Positions 34,778 to 46,482 of a DNA stretch of 64,000 nucleotides are shown one piece after another (position 1 is the stretch's first letter; every line of letters starts with the position of its first letter). Under the pieces are notes generated by a model. It saw nothing but the letters and a program-made list of their open reading frames with translations. It was not told the DNA's origin and made no database searches. The stretch spans positions 66,334-130,333 of the forward strand of contig JAAOMT010000366.1 of the NCBI GenBank assembly GCA_016748015.1. The letters are read 5' to 3'. The DNA is from Geosiphon pyriformis (lineage: Eukaryota; Glomeromycota; Glomeromycetes; Archaeosporales; Geosiphonaceae). A program made the position numbers and the translations under genes.

Positions 34778-35460
34778 GTATTAGTATTATTATTAAACAT
34801 AAAGCTTTTAAAAATATAGATTTATCACATATTTATCTTAGAAGTCATAAATTTAATTTTCAATTTTTTAATTAAGAACCAAGTTATAAAAAAAAACCAA
34901 GATTGTTGGGTATTTTTATCAAATATTTAATTTTAGTTTAGTTTAAGTTTTATAGATTTTGATGACAAATTTTTTTCTCTTAATTTGTAATATTATTATA
35001 AAAAAATTTTTTTATTTATAATAATAATTGATAATAATAAACAATCTTAAAAAATGGTACCTTTTTGAATCCTCGGCTTATAATTTATGCATATTATATC
35101 TCGAGCTAAGGCTGTTTTTTTGCTGCTGCATAATAAAATAATTAATTTTACTGATATGGCGGATTTTTTTTATCTCATCAATTTGGCACATTCGTTATTT
35201 TTAAAAAATCCCTACGCCTGTTTGGGTTTTAAACAGTTAACTCATTATAGCAAACAATGAAATGGTTCCAAAAATCTCGACTACCACTAAAAAGGAATCT
35301 AGAAACATGTGTATAATAATATTTCACATGTCCATTATTAATATATAAATTTTTTTTCATGATATCACTTGGGTTTTCACAATATTATGGATACCCTATT
35401 AAAATGTTTAAATAAATCATGTTATCATTTTTTTTTGAATTTTGAATTTTGAATTTTGTG
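33760..35460. other. 3' flank and simple-sequence-rich intergenic DNA
   Basis: Downstream of the pseudokinase. Contains CTTTCA/CTCTTT hexamer-type repeats at 34435-34480, a GCAATA/GTAGCA-type tract near 34540-34560 and an (ATT)n array at 34742-34795. Minus-strand poly-Asn and Met-rich frames here come from these repeats. No gene was supported. Confidence 0.55.
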
Positions 35461-35467
35461 ATAGGAA

Positions 35468-35719
35468 AAGACACCTGTAAAGACACCTGGATAGCCACGT
35501 AACCATCTGGCAGCGTTTGTGCGGCAATGTGCAGAAATTAAAGCTCCTAATTTTCCGGGTCTGGGAATAATAGATAATAATGTTATACAAAAACAATTAG
35601 ACTATCACGTATCAAGTACAAGCTATTTTGACCATAATAGAAAGTAAACTATTGTTTTAGGAGAAGTTCGAAAGGCGCATATCGGTTGTGTGACAAAAAA
35701 TTTAAACATTCATGATAGG
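35468..35719 (+). pseudogene. Decayed coding fragment, unidentified
   Basis: One plus-strand frame carries protein-like sequence split by stops: HLAAFVRQCAEIKAPNFPGL, then IIDNNVIQKQLDYH, SSTSYFDHNRK, a stop, and TIVLGEVRKAHIGCVTKN. The composition differs clearly from neighbouring AT-rich noise. At least three in-frame stops are present. I do not recognise the family. Confidence 0.35.
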
Positions 35720-37782
35720 ATGGAATGATGGTGAATATTTAATCAATGTAGTCTCTTTGTTCCTTTGAACATTGAATCCAAAAAGCTATTGTCACAAGCG
35801 TGTAACTTTTTTGAAAAATGAATATTAATTGATGGAAAATAAAATTTTTTCATGAATTTGATACATTTGACAAAAGAGCTGTGATTGGTTTGTTACTCTA
35901 GGATAAAGTTTATGGTTTTGACAGTCTGACAAAAGTTGACACACCTGATAATTCGAACAACGCGAATACGAACGAGAGTTTTCATTTATACATTCATACA
36001 TACATACATATATACATATATACATATATTCATTCAATAATATTAAAAAAGAAAGAGTAAAAACTTTTTTCAATTGTGAAAAATGAAAAATATTTTTTTA
36101 TTAATAAAGAATAAGAAAGTGATCATATTGTTCTAAAGTCAAAAAGATTATTTAGTTACATTAAGGTTACAAATATAAATGTAGAACTTTTAGGAAAACT
36201 ATTAATATTCAAATGTTTCTAAGTAATTACTTCTATTTCAAGATTAATAATGTTTAAATCTAGATTATAAATTAAAAAGAATATCTTTAAATGAAAACAA
36301 CAACAAAATTTCTAAACTTTTTTTTTTCATTTAATCAAAAATATTCTGTGATCATTAAAGTTATGAAATTGATTACATGAAACTGTTTTTAAAACTTAAA
36401 ATACAATAGGTCTTGAACTTTCATTGTTATGAATAAAGACAGATTAGACATTCCAAAATAAAATCTTTGATCTCAAAGAAGAAAGATGATGAAAAAAAAA
36501 AAGAAAAAGATTTCCTTGATGATAAATTCTTATGCAGATGAAAACATGTGGGTGCATTGGACTTAAATAAAAAATATGAATTTAGAAGGGAAAATTTGTT
36601 TGCTTAATTGTCGCATACGTAGAAATTTAGAAAAAATTCACCAATACTTTGTAGAATAAATTTTACTAGTCTCCCCAAAATTAATCAGACTTTATTTGCA
36701 CGAATCTTGGAAATTATTTATGGTATCAATTTATTATTTTATCATTAAAAATAAAAATAAACTCAAGTTTCCCGCCCATTTACCGTACTACCATCCAAAC
36801 CTCAAGAGACCGAGAAAAATTGTTCTATGCTAAATTCTCTCACTTATCAGTTATAAATTATGCAAACTGATGCAGAAAATCAGCAGGTGATAATTTTGTT
36901 TTTGCGCCATTAATTGGTATGTTCAAAAAATTATTAGGAATCTTAATGGAAGAAATCGATGTTATTAATGTTGAACGGGGTAGATTGCAGATGATTGAAA
37001 GTCTAATAAAGAAGCTGGAAACAATGCAATGAGTCGTGATTCCCGCTTTTTCGACTACTATATATCAATTGTTACCATAACAGTCTATTATTACACAGCT
37101 TAGGCAAATTTTTATTGATTGATAATGATAAAAAACGATATAGCCGATTTTCAATGTTAATCGAGTTAACTATTCAGTTTCAGATTGTTGTTTTGGGCGT
37201 TTTTTTTTTTTAAAAATGACGCAAAAAAGCATTTTTTTCTAAATTAGAAGTTCGGAATTGGATTTCCTTTCGGGAACTGTATTTATATTAGAATTTGTAA
37301 TTATGCTGCGAGTAAAGGGACTCTAGAGAATATGCGTTTGATTCTAGGGAGGGAAAAGCATCAAGCTTGAGAGATATCATGTATCATAGTAATTTTATTA
37401 GAGATTCATTGATAAACAATCTACCCCTGCTTGTTGGTGATGCCTCCGGAATCTCCCATTCCATTCATACTCGGTGAACTGCGCTTTTTACCATAAAACA
37501 TTATTTTACAAGTTTATCTTATGCAATAGATAAAATGTACGCCCTAGTTGAGTTTCACAATGTAGTGATTTCTAATGATGATGATGATGATAATTTCAAT
37601 GAGATGTCCTGCTAAAAAATTCGGTTAGTATCCTGGACGTTGAGACTGGAGAAATTTTTTTTTACTTTTGTGGCTTTATTTATCAAAGAATGCTGCAATC
37701 AGGTTAAAAAGATAATTCTATGCAAAGTATTACAGCCGTACTAGATTTATATTGAAGGAAATTTGACTATTTAGATGATTGG

Positions 37783-37824
<42 letters not shown>

Positions 37825-39960
37825 TTTTCTTTAGCCAATAGATTTTCCCAATTAGTCTTAAATGAGCATGATTATAGTTGACATCTCTATTAAAAAGGAT
37901 CATGATGCGCTCGTTTTATGACGAATCACCAGCTGCCGAATCATGTAGGCTACATTCATCATTTTATATATGCATCACAGCAACTCCGCGTCATAATTAA
38001 TACATGTATCAGACAAAGAGATTCCGAGTCAGTCCCACATGATTCTATGCTGAAAAAGATATCAAGAACCAAATCTAATTATTGTTAGTAAAATGATGAT
38101 CAGGCAGCAGATAAATATAAAAAAGTGTGGGGTAAATCGACGGTTTTAGTGTAGGGGTAACCATAATCAGTTCTATTTTTTTTTATTTTTTTTTATTTTG
38201 AAATGAGCGATATTTAAGATGGGGCGTATGATTTATAAATTAAATCTCACAGCGGAATGTACCCCGCATTTTTTGGTCAATATTGTTTGCTGGTACATGA
38301 TCACTGCATAAAAAACCTGATTCAAATGAAGATTAGATAAAAACGCCAACTATCGTGAGAAAAAGTAGTTGAAATTTTTTTTTTACTTAAACTGGGGAGT
38401 ACTATAATTATCTTTGAGAATCTAGGAAAAGTGAAAATGAGTGTAGGACGACAAATTAAATATCGTTTCCACTTTCTATCCCCCCACTAAAAGGTCAATT
38501 GAATACGCATAGATATTATAATTTGGTATTAGTGCATGTAAAACTCTAAGATATTTATTAAAAGTTGTGTTGATGAAATATGAGGTTGATATATCATTGT
38601 ATAGAAGGTATCTAAAAAAAAATTTAAATGTATATAAATCCTCATACATAATCTTTTTTCATTAAAACACCCCCACTTAGCATATGCCAAGAAAAATTCA
38701 ATTTCGTTTTTTAAACTTTAATAATTATATGCTTCCTAAAATATACACTTTTGATTCAAACCTGAACTTATTAAGATCTTAGATCATGGGCTCTTTTTTA
38801 AGAAAAGATAGAACAACTAAAACATAAACTTGAAAAAATCATCATCCATTTTTTGAAAACAGTTGAATTGTGTTGATTTAAAGTTTTTTTTTAATTTAAC
38901 AGATAAAATAAATAAAAAATTAATTAAGCTTAAAAAAATGAAAAATTAATAGATTTTTTATTAAGAGATCTTTGTGTTTTTAATATATATAGCTTTATCT
39001 GGATTTCCACCTCTTTGTATGCTCACACAATCACAATTTTATGCCTCTTCCATTTAAGACCTTTCTATTAGAATCCTAAATTTAGGCACACCAGTCATGC
39101 TTGCATATTTTAAATGTTGGTGGAAGATTTTAGGCAAATTTAATTCTACTCATATTTAATTGACTAAATGTTACAACGATAAGTTTTGATTTTAAGATTG
39201 TAGCTTTCATAAATTCAGTCGCTTTCAAGAAGACGGTATATATGAAAGCAAATAAATATTTGAACTTGAAAACATTTATCTTTTTCTTACCACTGCGCCG
39301 TCAATATCTGACAAAAGAATCTTATATCATCTAATTTCAATGATTTAATTCATTACACTAAAAGTTCCTGTTGATATGATTTTTGAAAACCTGATTAAAG
39401 AAAGAAATTTATGTTTAAATATTTTACCGAAAACATTTTCATTAAGGTGATTATTAAAAAAGCTACTTCTGAGAATATTCAAGGACTATTTAAATTTTAA
39501 AGCTATTATGGTCTTTCAAAGATGATGAATTCTTGATGCTTTAATAAGATTCATTGACTTGAAATATTTGTTTTTTTTTTCTCTGATAAAATAAAGTTTC
39601 ACCATTTCAAGTAAACACAGATGTTTGGATATTTTCAAGTTTTGCTCGGTATCCCTTTCTAATATTCTCTCTGCATTTATTTCTTGCAAATCCAATATAT
39701 AAGGATCAAATATCATAATCAAAATATTTTGTGCCTAGGGTCTAAATGAATAATCCTTCAAAGAAAAGCTGCATTTCTTAGTGATTATAAGCACTCTTTA
39801 CAAGATTAAACCAACAATAGTCTCATTAAGACCACACCCGTGTATTTCATCAAACGGTTAACTTGAAAGTGAGTATTAAATTCCAAGCGAAGAGTAATAT
39901 AATTGTGTTTAAAGAATCGCCTCTAATTTTCATCAGCTTACGGTGAGTACATAGAGATAT
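35720..39960. other. Intergenic stretch with scattered tiny frames
   Basis: No complete gene. Two short protein-like frames were noted: 36919-37032 plus strand (a 37-codon frame with EEIDVINVERGRLQMIESL, coiled-coil-like) and 37423-37503 minus strand (KKRSSPSMNGMGDSGG). Either could be an exon of an unrecognised gene. A 40-base poly-A tract lies at 37783-37822, and pyrimidine or homopolymer runs are frequent. Confidence 0.35.
37783..37822 (+). repeat. Poly-A tract (40 bases)
   Basis: An uninterrupted run of 40 A. It could be the tail of a retroposed sequence, but the bases before it show no recognisable element and no flanking duplication was evident. Confidence 0.9.
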
Positions 39961-39963
39961 TAA

Positions 39964-40173
39964 ATTAAAAATTGTATTTCAACTCCAAGATCAATCTTTG
40001 CACATAATGTGTATTGGGCTCGACAAAAGCTTTCAGCTTATCGAGATGTTCGTAAAGAGAGGAATGACAACTTTCTGGCACAATGGGAAATCCCCAGAAA
40101 TATCTTTGATGCTGGCCCAACCCAAAGATTTATACACGCTAATATTATATGCAATTATATCCTCAAATTGTAA
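39964..40173 (+). CDS. Unidentified ORF/exon upstream of the second kinase copy
   Basis: A 69-codon open frame without ATG at its start, reading AHNVYWARQKLSAYRDVRKE, then RNDNFLAQWEIPRNIFDAGP and TQRFIHANIICNYILKL before a stop. Charge and aromatic content are typical of real protein. It may be an internal or last exon: a GTGAGT donor-like site occurs at about 39942 and CTCCAAG acceptor-like bases at about 39990. No family was recognised. An ATG frame overlapping it in another register (39998-40270) looks less protein-like. Confidence 0.35.
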   Translation: MKNCISTPRSIFAHNVYWARQKLSAYRDVRKERNDNFLAQWEIPRNIFDAGPTQRFIHANIICNYILKL

Positions 40174-40337
40174 ATATAAAGGCGAAGGATGTTTAAGAAA
40201 ACATATTCTATTTTTTTCATTATATTTTCAACCAAAAGAATCACAAATCGAATATACGAATTTAGTTTAGTATTTAACAAAAGAATCAACTGCGTTTAGA
40301 TTTGCTGTACCCCCCATAAGTCGGAGAACTCTCACTA

Positions 40338-40399
40338 GATTCTTCTTTCTCGCACAAAATACTTAAATTGCGATAGCCTCTTTGTAGCATTTGAAAAAT
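40338..40399 (+). promoter_or_regulatory. Duplicated 5' flank of kinase-Sel1 copy B
   Basis: Matches the upstream bases of the 6.9-9.0 kb gene (reverse complement of 9041-9110), including GCACAAAATACTTAAA and GCGATAGC before the ATG at 40400. Confidence 0.35.
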
Positions 40400-41969
40400 A
40401 TGTCTTCAACTTCATTAATTGGAAATCCCATTTCACCTTTCGACTGGCTTGAAAAATCAATTCAAGAGGGAAATATTAAACTTTTTAAGTATGACGAATT
40501 TCATAGCATTCAGAGAATTGGACAGGGTGGATTTGGAGAGGTTTTCAGTACCAAGTTGAAAAGAGGCAGCAACGATATGCAATTCGCATTAAAATATTTA
40601 AAACAGTCCTCGAATAGTGATATATTTGAAATACAGGAATTTATTAAAGAAGTATGTATTCCATCTATATTAACGCTTTCAAAATTTAAAATCCTAATGA
40701 AAAAGATTATGAAACTAACTTATTCTTTATAGATGCAGTTTTTCAGAACAGTCGGCTATTTTCCAAATATTATTCAGTTCTTTGGTGTCACAAGAAATTT
40801 AAGCCAAGGTAAAATTTTAAGATTTATTAAAGAATAAAAATTTGAATTATCATTTAAAATGGAAGGCTGGTTTTCAAGCCTATAATAGGTACTCTAAATA
40901 AATATATGCTCGTCTTGGAATACGCAAATGGAGGAACTCTGCGTCAATATCTACAATCAAACATTTCTAACATGGATAGTACTGAGAAATTGCGACTTGC
41001 AAATGAAATGGCCAGTCGGATTACCTGTATCCATGCAGAAAATATTATTCACAGAGATCTTGTGAGTAAAATCTTTAGTTAATAGAGGCAATTTGTTTCT
41101 TCAATACTAAACTCACAATATTCATTTATCTTTTTTAAACTATATTCACAAAAAAGAATTCTTTAAGCATCTTGATTCACAATAATTCGATAAAAATTTC
41201 GGATCTTGGACTTGCCAAAAATCTAAAAGATATAACTGGAGAATCTTCGAAGGTTTTTGGGCAAATTTTTTATATTGAGCCTCAGTGTCTACTCAATGAT
41301 AAACATATTCGAAATGAAAAATTTGATATATAGCACTTGGCGTACTTTTATGGGAGTTATCAAGTGGACGCCCTCCATGTTTTAATATAGGGTCTATAGT
41401 ATATGTAGGTCGAGAAACGCCAATTCAAAATACTCCTGCAAAGTATGTTAAACTTTACGCTGAATGTTGGGATAATTCACCCCAAGTTCGAAACAATAGA
41501 TAATAGTTTTAGTAATTACACCACTATCAGCTTAAGTGGCATATCTATTATATCTAGTGAGGCTGGAAATTTAGATATACAGAAAAATCTTGAACAGTCT
41601 TATGAAAAGGAATTAAGAACAACGAAAAACCCAGAAAAAGCATTTGAGCTCTACTCAAAAGCAGCAGAAGCAGGAAATTCATTTGCACAGATCAATCTTG
41701 GGATTTGTTATTGCAATGGAATAGGAACAACGAAAAACTTTGAAAAAGCGTTTGAGCTCTACTCAAAAGCAGCAGAGACGGGTGACTTAAATGCACAGAC
41801 CAATCTTGGGTTTTGTCATTACAATGGAACAGGAACAATGAAAAACTTTGAAAAAGCGTTTGAGCTCTACTCAAAAGCAGCAGAAGCAGGAAATTCATTT
41901 GCACAGAATATTTTGAATGGCTTTATGAAAATGAATCGGAAACAAAAAAAATCTTGTAATATTGTTTGA
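40400..41969 (+). pseudogene. Kinase-Sel1 copy B, inactivated
   Basis: Same four-exon layout as the intact minus-strand gene: 40400-40651, 40733-40808, 40889-41061 and 41157-41969, the first three exons having identical lengths. Exons 1-3 are intact (GQGGFGEV, ALKYLKQ, IIHRDL). In exon 4 HRDLNSSN has become HRDLNSLS (catalytic Asn lost). A one-base deletion after KFDI (about 41330) puts a TAG in frame, and about 80 bases encoding RPSIFEVLNRLNQ and following residues are deleted near 41490. The frame then reopens into three full Sel1 repeats and ends KQKKSCNIV like the parent. The open Sel1 part could be translated only from an internal start; otherwise this is a pseudogene. Confidence 0.85.
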
Positions 41970-43995
41970 ACCTTCATTTTAGCAGCATTAAATCTTTTTT
42001 CCCATTTCCAATATCAAATATCAAAATTGAATGTCAGCTCTATTTTTATCTACATTTATTTATAACAACACTCCTACACCTAACCAAAAAAAAATCAGTT
42101 TTTTTTACCTTTTGCTCTAAAATTAAGCATATTCATATACTCTCTAGGATTAAGTAATCCTTTCTTAAAATTATCCACCAAAAAATGTGTATAGCAAAAA
42201 ATACTATATTTCGGTGCTGATTCATGGGGTAACTCTATCATCAAACACTAACACTAATAATTTTTCAAAAATATTTTATTTTTATAAATCTGCTGACTTT
42301 TCAATTCATTGTTGAGATTATTTTTAAATATCAACTTACAAAGCAAAAAATAAGTTTTAAAAAAAGACTTCATGCCTTATCCTTAAAACTTTTATTAATC
42401 GAAATATCTTATTGTTGTAGGTTATGTTTAATTCTCTAAGAATAATCAATTAGATTTGCTCTGAGTGTATCAAGAATTAGAAGAGAAGGTGGATTGTAAA
42501 AGATTATCTCTTGGTCTATCTATTTTAGAGTATTTTGTGTTCATCAAACCATTCTACCCATTGGTAAGAAAATCTTCAAAGAAGTTGTGTCTATATTAGA
42601 TGTACTAATAAATTAAAAGAATAATCATTCGATCCATCAATATAAGAAAGATTTGTCTAAATATTTTGCTACCGCTGTGCAAGCTATGCTAACTAGAGAT
42701 TTTTTATGTCTTGTAAATTTTAAATTCAAAAGTTTGTGCAAGCAGTGATACCCTTAGTAAACACCAGAGTTTATAATCTAATTAAATCAGTTTTTTGAAT
42801 TATAAATACTTAGACGACTGGTCTTTATGAGACTTGGAACAACTTTAATTAACTTATCTTTTTTTTAGCCACTATCTTAAATATTTTGGTCCAATACTAA
42901 AGCTTCGCTAGTTTTGAAAAAGTTTTTATGTGTCAGTTACTAATCATAAGTATTTTTTTGATATCCTATTGCTTTGCAAAACATGCTTTCAGACCCATCT
43001 TTGAAGAATATTTGTCATATATAATATATTAATTATTTAAAAAGATTACTATATCTTCTTTGACCATGTTATTTTCTATGAACTTAATTTTTATCTTAAG
43101 TACCTGGGTACTCTAAAGAATATACTTTGTCAATGTCTTTCTCCATTCTTTTATAAATTATAAATTAACATTCAATTTCGTAAAGAGTTCAAAATAATAA
43201 ATAAAGAATAGTTCATCTTATATTAAATGGCTTTAAAAATTCCGCCAAGATCGAAATCAAGGACATATAATTCAATATCATTTATAGAATATAAACAGAA
43301 AACTCGGAGATTAAAAATACTTGATTTTTATTTTTTTAAACTCTTATACTGTTTGGAGTACATGTAGTTTGTGAAAAAAGGATATGGTCTTAAATGTATA
43401 TTTTATGATATTTGTAAATCGCAAAAACGAAATTTGGCTTATTCCACAAAATTGTTAACCTAAATCCTAAAAACTAAGGAATCTGTCTTTATCTTAGACA
43501 AATGCTTTTCAATATTTATCTTAACTACTATTGTTTCTCATTTTCATATCGTGTTAGAAGTTTTTGAATAGTTACTATATATTGAAAAGTATAAGTTTTT
43601 TGCATAACTATTTAGGTTTTCCTAAAGTAATTAGTCTTTTAAGGTTTTAGACAATATTTAACAAAAATTAAAAATATTTAAAAATTTAGATATCTTCAAC
43701 TTTTGGCTTTACGAATTGCTATAAAATTTTTAAACAAGATTAAACACATAATATGAATTTCGGTTTGAAGGTCAAGAAATTTTTGTTTGAATTTATTAAA
43801 CATTGCCTGAAATCTCCACATTTAGCCTGTTAAAAGTATAATTATTTCTATAATTTTTGGAAAGAAATTGTGACGTAAATTTCATTGATTGAAGATAGGC
43901 CACTTGAAGAGATACATTGACTAATAATAATAACATCTAATTGAAAAAGAAGTATTTATTTTATCCTATTTAATGCTAAAGTATATTAATTGAAT
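41970..43995. repeat. Duplicated 3' flank of kinase-Sel1 (copy B)
   Basis: Inverted counterpart of 4741-6872. Similarity can be followed in patches as far as a TTAATTGAATA/TATTCAATTAATA word near 43985 and 4750. Relative to copy A it has an insertion of roughly 165 bases near 42447-42605 and many small indels. Confidence 0.75.
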
Positions 43996-43999
43996 AAAC

Positions 44000-45198
44000 A
44001 CAAAATCCTTTTTATTGGTTAATCTTTAACAGAATATCTATAAGAAAGTTCTACAAAGGACTTCTTCTATATTTAATATCAAAAATACTAATAATTGAAT
44101 CTGAATATCTTTATTGAATTTTGAAACTAGTTCTAAATTAAAATTCATATTAAAATTAGAAAATTAGAAAATTAATAATTCATTTGCTCCTTTGAGTTTC
44201 AATAAGTATTTCAGCTTCAAGATATTTATGCACACTTGAAAAATTGATATCGGCCTCATTTAGATAACTTATGCGATAAAGTAAGGTATTTTATTTACTC
44301 CCAAGTCAGCAAATTAAAATTTCTTCGCTTTAGAAATAATTAATATTGTGTTTAGGTTTACTTAATTCTGACTGAATAAATTCAATCAAGAATTTTTATA
44401 TTTTCAAATGAAGATTTCTCTAGTTTTAAAATTTTATGCAAGTTTAAAAGTTTTTGGTTTCAAGACGAAAAAATAACAAATGAAATTGCTAGAAGTTCTC
44501 GATTTGGTTGAATATTTGCTATGCTTCTTTGTTGATTTGAAGCCGTTGAATAGATTTTAGCATAACTGTATTATATTATCTGTGGACAGTATAATTATTA
44601 TTTGTAAAAAGCTAAACGCTTTAAAGACTATTTCCCAATTTATTATAAAAAAAGTTATTCCTATGAAGTTTCATGTATTAAATTGACTAAAGATAACATC
44701 TTTAAATAATCAAATATAGTTCAATCGCACATAATAGAACTTTTAGTTTTAGCTGTTTCATCATAAAATGATCGCAAGTAAGAATATGATTTCTTAAAAT
44801 AATTATACTTAAAATCCACAAACAAAATAAAAATTATATTAAATATATATTTGCATTTCTAAAATTTCTTTTAACATATTTGCTTTTAAAATGTTGATTA
44901 ATGTCTTAGGTGAGTTTATATATCTAATATTCCTTTTAATTTCTTTCTAATATTTTAAATCAGAAAAAAATGATAAACAATTGGTTTTTTGAATATAAAA
45001 TGGAAATTATTTATTAAATTAACAAATTTTACAAAAATCTTTTAAAACAAACAAATTTATGTTCAAGTTATATATAATTCTTAAAGACCTTTTTCTTGAA
45101 TGAAAAATAAATGTTTAAGACAAATAATATCTCTAGGCTAATATTATAATTAAATTTGAAAGAGATAGGTTGAAGTTTCATTCTTTATACAACTAATG
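44000..45198. other. AT-rich intergenic stretch
   Basis: No gene or repeat recognised between the duplicated flank and the Tc1/mariner element. Confidence 0.5.
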
Positions 45199-46482
45199 CA
45201 GTCTGGTAAGAAAAAAATTGGGAGAAATATGAATCTACTAAGATTGCGTTTGGTTTAACCATTTTTGGTAAGTTTTGTGACGGTAAAAATGGAAACAGAA
45301 TATTAGGTAAGTGGCTGAGCTCTAAAAACATTTTCCCGCGTATTAACTAATAGTTTTTTTAAAAACTTGTCTTTGAAATGCCGACTTCAAAGCAAGAAAC
45401 GCAACGGCAAGTCGTATTACATTATTGGAAGCAAGGAATACAAAAGGCAAAAGAAATACAGAATAAAACGAATATACCCCTTTCTAAAATCTATAATATC
45501 CTCAAAAAACTCAAAAAAAAGGAACCATAAAGCATGCGAGTGGTAATGGTCGGCCAAGAAAGATTACGGGAAATTCTTCCAAAATATTAGGGCAAATTAT
45601 TCGTAGAAATTCCTCAGTTTCGTCTGGATATTTAGCAATAAAGTTGGCTAAGAAGGGAATAAATGTTTTTCATGTTACTATTCAAAACCATTTATCCAAC
45701 CTTAATTATAAAAAAATTTTTCCTAGAGCAACTCCAATGCTGACCGAAGAGCATAAGCGAAAACGTGTATAATGGGCCAAAAAACACCTGAACGACGATT
45801 GGAAAAGAACAGTTTTTACTGACGAAACATCTTTTAAACTTTTTCAAAACACGGTAAAACGTTGGCTTAAAGGTACTCGACCAATTCGTCCTATGCCTAA
45901 AGATCGAACAAAAATTCTCGCGTGGGGTAGGGGGGTTTCTACGAAAAAGGAAAGACTAGTTTATTCTGTTTTGTTCAAATAATGAATACTCAATTTTATA
46001 TAGATATTCTTCATACTACTTACCTGAAATTAAGGCAATGCTGGGGGATAATTAACAATTCCAACAAGATAATGACCCTAAGCATACTAGCAAGCTTGCC
46101 AAAGAGTTTATTGCTGAGAATACAACTGATTTTTTGGGGTGGCCATCTAATAGTCCCGACTTAAACCCAATAGAAAACCTATGGGTTATTGTTAAAAAGA
46201 ATTTAAAAAAAAGAATGCCTCAAAATCGTAGTGAATTAGAGAGATTTATGGGGGAAGAGTGGCAAGATATTCCTGAATCTACCTTAATTGGTTTAGTAGA
46301 ATCAATGAGGCGGCGTTGTGAAATGATAATTGAGACAAATGGTGAAAGAATTTCCTATTAATTTTTTTTAAGAAAATTATATGGTATTTGACTTTCTAAT
46401 AAAAGTTGTTTTATGTAATTTGGTACATTAGTTAAGACATAGTAATTATTTTTAAATTTCCAATTTTTTTCTTACCAGACTG
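45199..46482 (+). mobile_element. Tc1/mariner (DD34E) element, 1,284 bp
   Basis: Ends are perfect 23-bp inverted repeats beginning CAGTCTGGTAAGAAAAAAAT. The right flank is TA as expected; the left flank is TG, a probable mutation of the target TA. The interior encodes one Tc1-type transposase on the plus strand, now broken. Perfect ends on a dead gene suggest a fairly recent insertion, possibly mobilised in trans. Confidence 0.93.
45378..46361 (+). pseudogene. Tc1/mariner transposase, broken
   Basis: The ATG at 45378 opens a helix-turn-helix region (KQGIQKAKEIQNKTNIPLSK) that ends at a TAA. After a frameshift the GRPRKIT linker, ILGQIIRRNSSVSSGYLAIK and RATPMLTEEHKRKRV follow. A TAA then interrupts before WAKKHLNDDW and the first catalytic Asp in FTDETSFKLF. 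Further shifts precede QQDNDPKHTSKL (second Asp) and WPSNSPDLNPIENLW (Glu). The second Asp and the Glu are 34 residues apart, the DD34E spacing of Tc1. The last part (46134-46361) is open. At least two stops and two or more frameshifts prevent expression of an active enzyme. Confidence 0.9.

Noticed and set aside
34453-34800. Poly-Asn minus-strand ORF
   Set aside because: It is produced by the (ATT)n microsatellite and adjoining simple repeats.
37783-37822. Retrogene tail
   Set aside because: The poly-A run is striking, but no retroposed body or flanking duplication could be identified.
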